64,000 nucleotides of DNA from Meghimatium bilineatum (taxonomy: Eukaryota > Mollusca > Gastropoda > Stylommatophora > Philomycidae). The first letter of the stretch is position 1; every line of letters starts with the position of its first letter. Where the stretch lies: the NCBI GenBank assembly GCA_034231615.1, contig CM067298.1, positions 23,281,934 to 23,345,933 on the forward strand, written 5' to 3'. The notes beneath the pieces were generated by a model. The model did no database searches. It had not been told where the DNA came from and worked only from the letters and a program-made list of their open reading frames with translations. Below, one piece after another: positions 32,443-44,090 of the stretch. The translations under genes were made by a program, and so were the position numbers.

Positions 32443-32669
32443 CATATTGTATCGTATCACTCAAATCTCATCTATCATTCTCTTGTCCACCATTTGCACT
32501 CGTCATACTATGTCTGTCTTCTCTAATCTTGCTGGGCCCTTCCAGCTTTGATATGTCTCTTCCCCATGGCATATTTCATACCACACTTTCTTCTCTTCCA
32601 CCTACCATCGTCACACCCACATATGTTTTCTTACGGTTAGTATATTATTTGTTTCGTATGATGTCTTTC

Positions 32670-32700
32670 GTCCTGATGAAGGCTTTTAATCTAAACGTTG
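32670..32700 (+). ncRNA. Hammerhead-like motif, degenerate
   Basis: GTCCTGATGAAGGC followed by TTTTAATCTAAACG keeps CTGATGA, but the GAAAC box reads TAAAC and helix II hardly pairs. It is probably a decayed relative of the motif at 3,517-3,544. Confidence 0.25.
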
Positions 32701-32929
32701 TCTGTATGTTTTATTTACAAATATTGGTAACACTTGTACCTATTACCATTCATTGTTAAATTTGCTTTGTACCGATATATACCAATATTATACCTTTATA
32801 CCGATATTAGCAAGTAGGGGCGGGGCTTCACCTTAAAAAACGAATATTTTTTGTTATTTTTTTATTATCTTTTTTTACGGGAAAATCTTTAACAAGAATG
32901 GTTATGTTAATATTTCTATATGTTTGTGA

Positions 32930-33332
32930 TACCTGTACTCTAACTGTGGATTCTTCCAGAAGAATCCAGGCGTTTGAAAACAAATGATATGCACGTGTGT
33001 TGGCTGTTACCGAAAACATAAAATCGATGTGTTTGTGCATGCTAGTATTAATGTATTAGCGTGTCAGCATGAACTGCTAGGGTTAGCAGTCGTAAAACGT
33101 CGGTGGTACGAACACGTACGACACATTGCTATATGACAAAACATGCTTTTCACGGTACGGCGGAGGAAGGGAAAAGACAAAGGGGCGAGAAGACATGGCT
33201 GGATCATATCAAGGCCTGAACAGGGTGTAAAGCTTCTAAACTCATCAGGATGGTAGAGGATAGAGATGCGTGGAGATCTTTCTGCATAAAATGTCTCAAT
33301 GTGACACCCCTACGATCATGGCGGGTTATGAG

Positions 33333-33340
<8 letters not shown>
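32930..33340 (+). pseudogene. LINE RT C-terminal fragment with (ATT)n tail
   Basis: Broken frames give CTLTVDSSRRIQAFENK, then VGGTNTYDTLL-like and RYGGGREKTKGRED regions, then LDHIKA and KLIRMVEDRDAWRSF, ending CLNVTPLRSWRVMSF. The order is the YGCESWTLT-to-C-terminus region of an RTE-like LINE. The same end is at 14,401-14,562. Confidence 0.75.
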
Positions 33341-33368
<28 letters not shown>

Positions 33369-33430
33369 TGTTACTACTACTACTACTACTACTAATAATA
33401 ATAATAATAATAATAATACTATTATTATTA
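33341..33430. repeat. (ATT)n/(ACT)n/(AAT)n microsatellite
   Basis: Trinucleotide runs follow the LINE stop directly and probably grew from its 3' tail. Confidence 0.95.
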
Positions 33431-33604
33431 CCAGCACCACAAAGCAACCACCACCACCAATTCTGTTCTGCTCCATAATACTAAACGTTCAAACATCTGT
33501 ACCCACTTGGGTATGCAGACTGCTCTAAAGAAAACTATGTCAACTATAAACTGTGAGAAGTATAAACTACAGATGTTTTATATTCACTATTCTACTATAT
33601 TATC

Positions 33605-33720
33605 TCCCGTGGGTTGCCGCGACCCGAACGGTGAGCAAATAATAGCAACACTGTTTCCACTCTGTGCATGTCGTGAGAGGTGACTAAGGAGGTTATGGTT
33701 GTCCCATCTCATATAGGATC
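33605..33720 (+). repeat. Dispersed GC-rich repeat (GTCGTGAGAGGTGACTAAGG family)
   Basis: GGTTGCCGCGACCCGAACGG, GAGCAAATAATAGCAACACTG and GACTAAGGAGGTTATGG occur in this order. The inverse is at 43,360-43,490, with partial copies at 49,510-49,620 and 54,170-54,270. It resembles non-coding ends of LINEs but is not assigned here. Confidence 0.55.
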
Positions 33721-34104
33721 AAGCTGACACAGAAGTCATGATGAAGTCGGATGGGTCAAGGCGAGATAATCACAAAAAGACATAAGTAATGGTCATTTCC
33801 AAAAATCAGATTACCACAGCATGCAACATTACAGTTAAATTCTACACAATAAAACAGGTTCACCATTTTAAATGCATGTGAGCCTTCATACACATCAGAT
33901 GGAAAAGGTACTTCAGAAACATGAAATAGAACGAAGATTTACTAAACGACGTCGACACCAAAAAGAAGCTATTTATGAACATCGCAAAGAAGCAATACAT
34001 TGGCCACTAATGAGACAAGAGAAGACTGAAGAAGTTCAGATAGAAGACCGGTTCTACAAAACTATCTTATTCTATTCTTCTACGTTCTATCTGAACATAG
34101 AACA

Positions 34105-34372
34105 CCGATTCCTCAAAACTATCAAAAAACGCAAGCTAGCATATTTGATTATATAAAGGGACACAATGGTTTGGAAAAATTAATAATGGAAGTAAAAGTT
34201 TCAGCAGAGAGAACGAGAGGCATACCAAGACTACGATGAACACATAATATTGAAGACCTATTGAATATAGGCAGAAGAATCTGGGCAGCTTGCACGTAAC
34301 CGAGAGGCCTACAGTGCAGCATTTCGACGAGGACAGCGTTCTGTAAAGGGCACATCACACAGATATTTAAGT
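34105..34372 (+). pseudogene. LINE RT C-terminal fragment
   Basis: Across a frameshift near 34,150 the plus strand has RFLKTIKKRKLAYFDYIKGH, then NGLEKLIMEVKVSAERTRGI and PRLRWTHNIEDLLNIGRR. These are the FGHIKRH-to-RPRxRW blocks of LINE C-termini. A related 3' end is at 53,270-53,425. The preceding basic frame from 33,872 may be upstream LINE sequence. Confidence 0.65.
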
Positions 34373-34477
34373 TAGGGTCCTGATCTTATTTATATTGTGG
34401 TAACACTGGTAGCGGAGACTGGCGAATGTTACAAACTTACATGCACCCACTATCGGTCAGAACAGAAATGTAAATAC

Positions 34478-34637
34478 CAGTGTCGGATTTACCTATAAGC
34501 AGAACAAGCTATAGCTTATGGCCCCCACTATTTTAGGAGCCCCATAAACATTTTTATTACACTATCTAAATATTCTTAATCGTTAAAGGGTCCCATATTT
34601 CAAATAGCTTAGCCCTATAAATCTAAATCCGGCCCTG
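34478..34637. mobile_element. hAT-like MITE
   Basis: CAGTGTCGGATTTACCTATA at the left and TATAAATCTAAATCCGGCCC, then TG, at the right form imperfect inverted ends. The 8 bp outside (GTAAATAC and GTTAATGA) agree only in part, so the target duplication has decayed or shifted. There is no coding capacity. Confidence 0.6.
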
Positions 34638-35195
34638 GTTAATGACAATAACCAGAGAACGTGCGCGTTTGCACAGCACATTAGTGGATCACCCATATGA
34701 ATACACAACACAAAACTTAACGAATACATCTCATATATCATCATAACAACCCGCTCGTGCAATGAGTAAATCCATTCATCAAAACAACCTCCGTGTAAAA
34801 TGAGTAATATGCCTATAATATAGAAGCATTCACGATTAATAAAGAAAAATAATGCAGGAAACGTGATTTCAGTAAACGCACAGTATTCACGAGTTATTAA
34901 ATAAACGTTAACTTTTCCCCAAGGTTACGATGGTGTCACTGAGACCTAGATGTATGTAATGTACTATAGGCTTATTACACTCAATCATTGAAAGGTTTAC
35001 ATCCCTCTAGCCTAAATTTCAATCCACTGATTTGACATCGCAGAAATCAGACGGAGATAAGGGAAAGGCCTTCATTGAGCATTACGTTCAACATTCTTTC
35101 GTTACTGCATGTTTTCCTGTGAAGGATTGCAGGAATCTTTCCTAAGTTGAAATATTATGTTCAACAGACGGACCAAAACAACCTAGGTCAGGCGG
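34638..35195. other. Unassigned stretch upstream of the LINE RT
   Basis: No feature is recognised. Its right end may be 5' sequence of the following LINE. Confidence 0.4.
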
Positions 35196-35199
35196 AAGA

Positions 35200-36371
35200 T
35201 TATCACCACTCTGTCTTGCCTATATACGAGGCTGAATGAAATGAGAGCACACACATCACTGCAAAGACCGTCCAGATCACTCTTAAATGGTCACGGAACA
35301 CTACCCCAGGCCCTGACGTTATACGATACGAGGACTTTGCCATCCTTAATGAGAGTGACATGAACGACCTGGTTGGTGAGTTTAACGGAAGCATCAAGAA
35401 CGGTACTATTAAGGAAGAATGGCTGAGCAGTTTCCTATTGCCACTAAAGAAGTCCAATAACAACCACGCCCAGATCAACGGCTACCGAATCATAACGATG
35501 CAGAACACCACGAGATAACTCATTGAGAAGATTGTAGCACAGCACCTCGCTGGAGACTTGGAAGAGAGCCGCATTTTTCCGGGCACGCTTGGAGTCTGCA
35601 GGGGTCAAAAAGAAACATGGCGCAATACCGCTGTGTTCGCCTACGATGTATTCGAGGGCTTACATGCTAGTCTAGAAACGTGTGCTGTCGCGATTGACTT
35701 GGAGGACGCGTATAACAGAGTGCCGTTCGAGTGCCTCGTCAACATTCTCTTGCTCTTTAATATGGACCCTTCTGTCGTCAGATGGATATCACCTTTGTTG
35801 ATCAAGAGGAAAATTGCTCTCAGGTGCGGTTGTTGGACATCTAAACCCATAACAATATGTCCATGCCTCCCGCAGGGATCTCCCTCTCACCCGTATTATT
35901 CAATGTCTACACTGTGGCAATCACACAGCAGCAGCTCGACGTAAGAGGTAGAACATTGTCTTTTGTGGATGATATCCAGATATACAGACAGGGAATGAAT
36001 AGAACAGAAACTGTCGGATCATTGCAGAATGAGCTAGACCATATCACCTGGTGTGATGATTCAGGGGTACTGATCAACCAAGAGAAGGCTGCTGTGACAT
36101 GGTTCTCTCTTAAACAATCACATCGTAAAGTCTGCGACACCGACGGTGGAGATGAGAGGATATGATATATTCAGGATCTCATCCTTACAAAACCTGGGCG
36201 ATGCGATTTGATCGTAGTCTGTTTCCGGGAACACGTTGATCATGTTATCGCAAAAACCCGCAAAGGACTTTCAACTCAGAGTGATAGCATCGGCTGAAAC
36301 TAAACAACCACAGCTCATAATCTTATGTGAGGCTCTTGTTCTCCCTGTCCTTAAATATGCAAGTTCCAATA
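35200..36371 (+). pseudogene. I/R1-like LINE reverse transcriptase, frameshifted
   Basis: RT blocks appear in order: TPGPDVIRYEDFAILNESDM (finger), WLSSFLLPLKKSNNN, INGYRIITMQNT, AVAIDLEDAYNRVPF (motif A, catalytic Asp), CLPQGS then SLSPVLFNVYTV (motif B), and SFVDDIQIYRQG (motif C, with FVDD at 35,962-35,973). Next come DSGVLINQEKAAVTWFSLK and a REHVDHVIAKTRKGLS block. A stop occurs near 35,517 and the main frameshift lies inside motif B near 35,885. The RT is otherwise nearly complete. It leads straight into the 43-bp minisatellite, whose first unit is the LINE's own TTSHTQIERLE coding stretch. Confidence 0.85.
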
Positions 36372-39300
36372 TCACCACCAGTCACACACAGATTGAAAGG
36401 CTGGAGTGCCACTATCACCACCAGTCACACATAGATTAAAAGGCTGGAGTGCCACTATCACCACCAGTCACACACAGATTAAAAGGCTGGAGTGCCACTA
36501 TCACCACCAGTCACACATAGATTAAAAGGCTGGAGTGCCACTATCACCACCAGTCACACACAGATTAAAAGGCTGGAGTGCCACTATCACCACCAGTCAC
36601 ACACAGATTAAAAGGCTGGAGTGCCACTATCACCACCAGTCACACACAGATTAAAAGGCTGGAGTGCCACTATCACCACCAGTCACACACAGATTGAAAG
36701 GCTGGAGTGCCACTATCACCACCAGTCACACACAGATTAAAAGGCTGGAGTGCCACTATCACCGCCAGTCACACACAGATTGAAAAGCTGGAGTGCCACT
36801 ATTACCGCCAGTCACACACAGATTGAAAAGCTGGAGTGTCACTATTACCGCCAGTCACACACAGATTGAAAGGCTGGAGTGCCACTATCACCACCAGTCA
36901 CACATAGATTAAAAGGCTGGAGTGCCACTATCACCACCAGTCACACACAGATTAAAAGGCTGGAGTGCCACTATCACCACCAGTCACACACAGATTAAAA
37001 GGCTGGAGTGCCACTATCACCACCAGTCACACACAGATTAAAAGGCTGGAGTGCCACTATCACCGCCAGTCACACACAGATTGAAAAGCTGGAGTGCCAC
37101 TATTACCGCCAGTCACACACAGATTGAAAGGCTGGAGTGCCACTATCACCACCAGTCACACACAGATTAAAAGGCTGGAGTGCCACTATCACCACCAGTC
37201 ACACACAGATTAAAAGGCTGGAGTGCCACTATCACCACCAGTCACACACAGATTAAAAGGCTGGAGTGCCACTATCACCACCAGTCACACACAGATTGAA
37301 AGGCTGGAGTGCCACTATCACCACCAGTCACACACAGATTAAAAGGCTGGAGTGCCACTATCACCGCCAGTCACACACAGATTGAAAAGCTGGAGTGCCA
37401 CTATTACCGCCAGTCACACACAGATTGAAAAGCTGGAGTGCCACTATCACCACCAGTCACACACAGATTGAAAAGCTGGAGTGCCACTATTACCACCAGT
37501 CACACACAGATTAAAAGGCTGGAGTGCCACTATCACCGCCAGTCACACACAGATTGAAAAGCTGGAGTGCCACTATTACCGCCAGTCACACACAGATTGA
37601 AAAGCTGGAGTGCCACTATCACCACCAGTCACACACAGATTGAAAGGCTGGAGTGCCACTATTACCACCAGTCACACACAGATTAAAAGGCTGGAGTGCC
37701 ACTATCACCGCCAGTCACACACAGATTGAAAAGCTGGAGTGCCACTATCACCACCAGTCACACACAGATTGAAAAGCTGGAGTGCCACTATTACCACCAG
37801 TCACACACAGATTAAAAGGCTGGAGTGCCACTATCACCGCCAGTCACACACAGATTGAAAAGCTGGAGTGCCACTATTACCACCAGTCACACACAGATTG
37901 AAAGGCTGGAGTGCCACTATTACCAGCAGTCACACACAGATTGAAAGGCTGGAGTGCCACTATTACCACCAGTCACACACAGATTGAAAGGTTGGAGTGC
38001 CACTATCACCGCCAGTCACACACAGATTGAAAGGCTGGAGTGCCACTATTACCACCAGTCACACACAGATTGAAAGGCTGGAGTGCCACTATTACCAGCA
38101 GTCACACACAGATTGAAAGGCTGGAGTGCCACTATCACCACCAGTCACACACAGATTGAAAGGCTGGAGTGCCACTATTACCACCAGTCACATACAGATT
38201 GAAAGGCTGGAGTGCCACTATCACCACCAGTCACACACAGATTGAAAGGCTGGAGTGCCACTATTACCACCAGTCACACACAGATTGAAAGGTTGGAGTG
38301 CCACTATCACCGCCAGTCACACACAGATTGAAAGGCTGGAGTGCCACTATTACCACCAGTCACACACAGATTGAAAGGCTGGAGTGCCACTATTACCAGC
38401 AGTCACACACAGATTGAAAGGCTGGAGTGCCACTATCACCACCAGTCACACACAGATTAAAAGGTTGGAGTGCCACTATCACCACCAGTCACACACAGAT
38501 TGAAAGGTTGGAGTGCCACTATTACCGCCAGTCACACACAGATTGAAAGGCTGGAGTGCCACTATCACCACCAGTCACACACAGATTGAAAGGCTGGAGT
38601 GCCACTATTACCACCAGTCACACACAGATTGAAAGGCTGGAGTGCCACTATTACCACCAGTCACACACAGATTGAAAGGCTGGAGTGCCACTATTACCAC
38701 CAGTCACACACAGATTGAAAGGCTGGAGTGCCACTATCACCACCAGTCACACACAGATTGAAAGGCTGGAGTGCCACTATTACCACCAGTCACACACAGA
38801 TTGAAAGGCTGGAGTGCCACTATCACCACCAGTCACACACAGATTGAAAGGCTGGAGTGCCACTATTACCACCAGTCACACACAGATTGAAAGGCTGGAG
38901 TGCCACTATTACCACCAGTCACACACAGATTGAAAGGCTGGAGTGCCACTATCACCACCAGTCACACACAGATTGAAAGGTTGGAGTGCCACTATCACCA
39001 CCAGTCACACACAGATTGAAAGGCTGGAGTGCCACTATTACCGCCAGTCACACACAGATTGAAAGGCTGGAGTGCCACTATCACCACCAGTCACACACAG
39101 ATTGAAAGGTTGGAGTGCCACTATCACCACCAGTCACACACAGATTGAAAGGCTGGAGTGCCACTATCACCACCAGTCACACAGAGATTGAAAGGCTGCA
39201 GTGCCACTATCACCACCAGTCACACACAGATTGAAAGGCTGGAGTGCCACTATCACCGCCAGTCACACACAGATTGAAAGGCTGGAGTGCCACTATCACC

Positions 39301-39418
39301 ACCAGTCACACACAGATTGAAATGCTGGAGTGCCACTATCACCGCCAGTCACACACAGATTGAAAGGCTGGAGTGCCACTATCACCACCAGTCACACACA
39401 GATTGAAAGGCTGGAGTG
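36371..39418. repeat. 43-bp minisatellite, about 71 units, expanded inside a LINE
   Basis: The unit is CCAGTCACACACAGATTGAA then AGGCTGGAGTGCCACTATCA then CCA. Variants are at a few fixed positions (GATTAAAAGG, GATTGAAAGG or GATTGAAAAG; TCACCACC, TCACCGCC, TTACCGCC or TTACCAGC). The left third is mostly GATTAAAAGG units, the middle has many GATTGAAAAG units, and the right half is mostly GATTGAAAGG. Adjacent variants form recurring groups, as expected from block duplication. Because 43 is not a multiple of three, the array cannot keep a frame. Confidence 0.95.
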
Positions 39419-39525
39419 AATTCAACAGGAAGTGAGGCAGATCATCCTTGGTTGTACAAGGGACACGCCCTGTGTAGTATGCCATTTCTCCTGGATTATT
39501 CGAGCATATCTCATAGAAGTGGCAA
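39419..39525 (+). pseudogene. Continuation of the split LINE after the minisatellite
   Basis: The sequence after the last unit (CATCCTTGGTTGTACAAGGG and TTCGAGCATATCTCATAGAA) aligns with 15,300-15,385 of the other copy, directly after its single TQIERLE stretch. The LINE therefore lies on both sides of the array. It ends near 39,525 and the RNase H part is missing. Confidence 0.8.
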
Positions 39526-39859
39526 TAACAAATAGCTCTCAAAAAGTCTTTACCTTTACACACAATACTATTTTCATTCTCATATTGGCTGGCAATGTTT
39601 GACAATATAGATTGTAAAAGTAATGACACTATGTTCACTGAGAGTAGGACTTGAAGAACAAGACAAATGTACACAGATTGAGCATTGATAACTCAAGTTT
39701 TCTCTCTCTCCAAACAAATCTAACACAAAATATATTTAAAGAAGACTGATCTAGACATGGTATCATTTTATTTCAGTGAAATATAATAACATAACAATCA
39801 TCAATGTCAAATATGTCAATGTTTAAAATGACAGAGAAGATTGTCATACTGAACTCATT

Positions 39860-40560
39860 TACAAACCAACAAACTGAACAAGCAATTATCAAACCAGTCC
39901 CACACTCAACCAACCATCAAACAAGCAACAAGCATGTGATTCAAACAACTACCAAACCAACAATCAAACAAGCATGCCAGTCAAACAACTAACTAGTCAA
40001 CCAACTATCAAACAAGCAAAAAGCATGCGATTCCAAAAATTAACTAGCCAACCAACAATCAAACACACTATCAAACATGCAACAACTATGTCAATCAAAC
40101 AATTAGCCGATCAACTATCAAACAAGCATGCTAGTCAAACAACTAATTAGCCAACCAACAATCAAACAAGCACAGCACGCCAGTGAAACAACTAACTCGC
40201 CAACCACTATGAAACATGCAACAATTATGCCAGTCAAATAATAAGCCAACCACTATCAAACAAGCAACAAGTATTCCAGTCAAACAACTAACTAGCCAAC
40301 CAATTGTAAAACAAAGCAACAAGTATGTCAAACAACTACTCAACGAACTATCACACAAGCTACAAGTATGTCAGTCAAACAGCTACCTAGTCAACCAACT
40401 ATGGAACAAGCAAGCCGGTCAAACAACTAACTAGTCAACCAACTATCAACCAAGCAACATGTATGCTAATCAAACAACTAACCAACCAACTATCAAACAA
40501 GCAACTAGTATGTGAATCAAATAACTAACCAGCCAACCAACCAGTTAGTCAACAATCCAC
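39860..40560. repeat. Degenerate ~50-bp tandem repeat
   Basis: Irregular units carry CAACCAACTATCAAACAAGC, AACAAGTATGCCAGTC and AAACAACTAACTAGC. Unit lengths vary and several are partial. Confidence 0.75.
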
Positions 40561-40788
40561 CAGCTGTCTTTATACAATGTACAAACTACAGGTACTATAT
40601 CCACATAACATCCTCAGTCTGTGTACATCTCTCATTAAAAATAAAATATTGTTTACTCACACATGTCTAATGTTGCATTACTCATTAAAAGACCTGACTG
40701 ACCACATAATCCAGTTTCTTGAGAACACATTTGTTAGCTACTAAAATGTAAGTGCCGGTCACTACTGAGGCTGTAGGACATAAATGTA

Positions 40789-40955
40789 CAGTGGAATCCC
40801 TCTATAGCGCATTCTTTCATAACAAATATCCCCATATACAAAATCCCCAAATATATTTATTCTATATTGTTTGTATTGTAGTCTTATATAGCAAATTTGT
40901 TATTGTATACATATTTTGTCTGCCCCAGCTAAGTTGTTATAATGGGATTCCACTA
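40789..40955. mobile_element. Pogo-like MITE (CAGTGGAATCCC family)
   Basis: The left end CAGTGGAATCCCTCTATAGC and the right end GTTATAATGGGATTCCACTA are inverted repeats, with TA at the left border (40,787-40,788). It is ~167 bp and non-coding. Relatives are at 42,210-42,353 (right part), 48,221-48,391 (full) and 41,825-41,870 (left part). Confidence 0.7.
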
Positions 40956-41004
40956 CATTAACTAGACATTGTTTACTGTACAACCAAAATTGATGAATTG
41001 GGAA

Positions 41005-41245
41005 ACTGCAGTATAACTGTGCTCCATATAGTAAGTAAATATTGAAAAAAAAATATATATATAAATGATTAAATAGCAGGTTTATGTTGAACAATATACA
41101 GGATCAATGTTTTGATCAAAAGGTCTTTATCTTTGTGTTTGATTGTCCCTATCTTGATAAAGACCTTTTGTTAAAAACGTCAATCATATGTATTGTTCTA
41201 TCTTAAAATGCTATTTAACCATGATTATATATTTTTTCTTTTGCA
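41005..41245. mobile_element. Foldback element with central Penelope/hammerhead-like motif
   Basis: Two arms of ~90 bp are near-complementary: GAACAATATACAGGATCAAT with TTTTGATCAAAAGGTCTTTA on the left, and GATAAAGACCTTTTGTTAAA with GTCAATCATATGTATTGTTC on the right. The motif CTTGATAAAGAC with TTAAAAACGTC stands in the right arm at about 41,152-41,182. The outer word GTGCTCCATATAGTAAGTAA is shared with 56,520-56,545, marking a second copy at 56,500-56,700. Confidence 0.55.
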
Positions 41246-41360
41246 AGGAAGAGAACTGGCGACCCCACCTAATAGTTGCTATGGCTTAGTACATGAAGAG
41301 TTATCTTCATCCCCAATGGCAGGTGGCTGCCATGGGAGATACCTTTACCTTTTTTTAGAT
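41246..41360 (+). mobile_element. SINE 3' half (CCTTTACC tail family)
   Basis: CCCCACCTAATAGTTGCTAT, GAAGAGTTATCTTCATCCCC, GGCTGCCATGGGAGATACCT and a TTTACCTTTTTT tail are present. The family recurs at 48,690-48,806 (plus) and 52,736-53,028 (minus), where the tRNA head is visible. Confidence 0.65.
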
Positions 41361-41824
41361 TTTTTCAATATTTACTGCAGAGCCAGGATATGTTCAAACT
41401 GTCTACCTTTCACAAAATATGTCTATAAACAACATTTGAGTACAGGGTATGACATTATTTCCATTACAGAAGCAACAATCCAATTTTCATGCTTCAGGAA
41501 TTGATTCCACAACTTAGCAAAAGAGAATAAAGAACAGCAAATAGAATGCTAAAGTACTGGAGGATTGACTGATAGTTATTTGTGACTGCTACATAAATTT
41601 GATAAGGATCCTAGTTTGTTCAGTACCCAGCGTATAATTTCTTTGCAAAATGTACATAAAATGGTGCCTTCCACAACACATATATATTTATCACTACACA
41701 TGCAACACACACACTATTTATCATTTCTTAAGAAGGTTGTAGTTGCTCACATTATATCACTATTTGCATGCAGGTACTTTAGGAGCACTTGACACATATT
41801 TACAACATGATACAATTAGCACAA
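41361..41824. other. Unassigned stretch
   Basis: No gene or recognised repeat. Confidence 0.45.
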
Positions 41825-41879
41825 TCGAATCCTGTTATAGTGCATAAATGTAAGCATCAATGCAAAATATCATTCTTCC

Positions 41880-42215
41880 CTTTTGCAGGTATGGGGGGAA
41901 ACAAATGGGCAGACAAATTAGCTAGTTTAGCCACCATAACAGATGGTCAGCCTATGTACTGAGAAGACATATTCAGTGCTCTTTATGAGTCAGCGCGATA
42001 AGATACATGAGCATGAGTCAATATCAATAGTGTGCAAAATGCGGGTGGGGATAGACGTGGTCCGTAGAGAAAACCTAACAAAGATTTTTTAAAAGCACTG
42101 AACCAATATAAAACAAGAACCATCAGCCGCTATACCCTGAGAGATTTACTGAAGCAGAGATCTGGGCATGTATGGACGTGTCCGGTGTGCAAAGAAGATA
42201 ATCAATATACTTAAT
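41880..42215 (+). pseudogene. RNase H-type LINE 3' scrap
   Basis: Broken frames carry an RNase H end (NKWADKLASLATITDGQPM) and a tail equivalent to RTGTISRYTLRDLLKRR. It is the same family as 15,200-16,345. Confidence 0.65.
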
Positions 42216-42353
42216 CGTATATAACAAATTCTCTATTTAACAATATTTTCAAAATCTCCAATTAGTTTATCCTTTATTGTATATAATTTTATATCACGAA
42301 TTTTGGTTATTACATAAATATTTTGAAGGTCCAGGCCAATTTGTTGAGATTCC
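42210..42353. mobile_element. Pogo-like MITE, truncated
   Basis: It matches the right two thirds of the 48,221-48,391 element (CGAATTTTGGTTATTACATA and GAGATTCCACC). The left end is missing. Confidence 0.55.
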
Positions 42354-42633
42354 ACCTAGCAAATCTATCAACCATTCTACTGTCAGATCTGAGGGCAAAG
42401 ATTCATCTTAACACAACAAAATAATAGAAATGAACCAGCTAAAACTAATAAAATATTACAAATATACCAACTTCACACAATAGAATGAACAACCTTAAGA
42501 CACTTTACTTTTCATTCATAAATTGCTGAATGTTGATATTTATTTATCTAATGCAAGCTAGTTCTGATATAACTAAGAAGCAGACGTATAATACTTTTTG
42601 CAATGGAGTCAGAAGAGCTTTGATAGCTTAGAT

Positions 42634-42839
42634 CAGGGCTATTCAACTATATTTACTTGGGGGGCCAAATTGTAGAAAATGGAGATCATCACAGGCCAGA
42701 TTTATAACAAACACATTGAATGATTTTATACATTTAGTTTTTTAATAACTATTTCACTGTTTTAGCAATGATCCTCGGGCCACTTACTAGGCCTCCGCAG
42801 GTCGGATTTGGCACGCGGGCCTCCATTTAAATAGCCCTG
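42634..42839. mobile_element. hAT MITE with 8-bp target duplication
   Basis: CAGGGCTATTCAACTATATT at the left and CATTTAAATAGCCCTG at the right are inverted ends. GCTTAGAT (42,626-42,633) and GTTTAGAT (42,840-42,847) flank it, a 7/8 match. The internal words GGGGGGCCAAATT and CTCGGGCCACTTACTAGGCC are typical of short hAT elements. It has no ORF. Confidence 0.8.
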
Positions 42840-43194
42840 GTTTAGATTATATTGCACTGATTTCCATGGTTCAAGGACATTTTTGGATGGACATGTCTAG
42901 TCTCTGCCAGGTATCAGCCTATGAATTCATTAATTAGCTTCAACGTGTACTTTTCTACTGTCATAATCTCTTAAATTTATTCTAAGAGTAATTATCACAT
43001 ATGAGTTTGTTTTGGTCCCATTGATCATTTGGTAGCATCTTTCAATGTATCATTCATAACAGGCTGGGAATGTAACTTTACTAACTTGGTAACTGCATAG
43101 TCATGCTATACCTAACATGCATATCTCTGTGTTCCTTTTGTCAGAAGATGCCATCAGTAATCTCAGTTTATTTATTTGTTCAATTATTTACTAC

Positions 43195-43335
43195 ATTCTT
43201 CTTCTTCTTCTTCTGCATTCGTTCTCAAACTACTTCAAATTAGCAGGATGTAGTCCAGAGAATAGAATGCGTTGTGTCATGGTTTACAGCATTGCTGCGA
43301 TATCTGTGCCTTTTGACCTGACACATCCGACTTAG
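43195..43335. repeat. Dispersed SINE-like repeat (AGTCCAGAGAA family)
   Basis: It contains TCTCAAACTACTTCAAATTA, GTAGTCCAGAGAATAGAATG and GACCTGACACATCCGACTT. It is homologous to 16,490-16,670. Confidence 0.55.
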
Positions 43336-43359
43336 CATGGCTTTGGGCCACTGACCCTA

Positions 43360-43490
43360 TATGGGATGGGACAGCCACCTCCATCCCATAACCTCCTTAG
43401 TCGCCTTTTACGACATGCATGGAAGGTAAAAAGTGTTGCTATTCTTTGCTCCCCTTTCGGGCCCTGGCAACACACGGGCGTTACTACATT
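43360..43490 (-). repeat. Dispersed GC-rich repeat, inverse of 33,605-33,720
   Basis: CCATAACCTCCTTAGTCGCC, CGACATGCATGG and GCTCCCCTTTCGGGCCCTGG give the reverse complement of the 33.6-kb copy. Confidence 0.55.
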
Positions 43491-43519
43491 CTATTCTGCT
43501 TTCAATAAATTGTTGTATT

Positions 43520-43735
43520 ATGAAGTCTATAACCATGAAGAAGGTTTGTCATGTCATGAAGTCTATAACCATGAAGGTTTGTCATGTTATGAAGTCTATA
43601 ACCATGAAGAAGGTTGTCATGTTATAAAGTCTATAACCATGAAGAAGGTTTGTCATGTTATAAAGTCTATAACCGTGAAGAAGGTTGGCATGTTATGAAG
43701 TCTATAACCGTGAAGAAGGTTGTCATGTTAAAGCA
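43520..43735. repeat. 36-bp minisatellite, 6 units
   Basis: The unit is GAAGTCTATAACCATGAAGA then AGGTTTGTCATGTTAT, with small deletions in some units. A C run follows at about 43,791-43,806. Confidence 0.9.
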
Positions 43736-43954
43736 GTGAGTACAATATGACCCGTAGGTCAGATTTTGCCCACTAAACCATATTGCTAAACCCCCCCCCC
43801 CCCCCCAGCTCATTTAAAACTATGCTCTGGCAGACCCGAGCTCCAAAAATACTACTTAACAATTACTTTAAAATATTTTTTTTTAATTACGTATAAAACA
43901 ACAATGTGGTCCTATACCACATGAGAAAAGCGAAATCCGACATCAACCATAAAA

Positions 43955-44090
43955 AGTTCAAGATTGTATTTAATTTAACACTCACAAAACAAGACAAAGT
44001 TTGTGAATATCTGCAAGTTCAAGATTGTATTTAATTTAACACTCAAAAACAAGACAAAGTTTATTGATATCTGCAAGTTTAAGATTGTAT
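43955..44090. repeat. ~60-bp tandem repeat, about 2.3 units
   Basis: AAGTTCAAGATTGTATTTAA is repeated with AAACAAGACAAAGTTTRTGA and ATATCTGC between copies. Confidence 0.85.

Noticed and set aside
35200-36371. Telomerase or a domesticated RT
   Set aside because: Motifs and order are those of an I/R1-like LINE, and stops and frameshifts show no constraint.
36371-39418. CRISPR array
   Set aside because: Units are contiguous with no unique spacers, and the unit derives from LINE coding sequence. The genome is eukaryotic.
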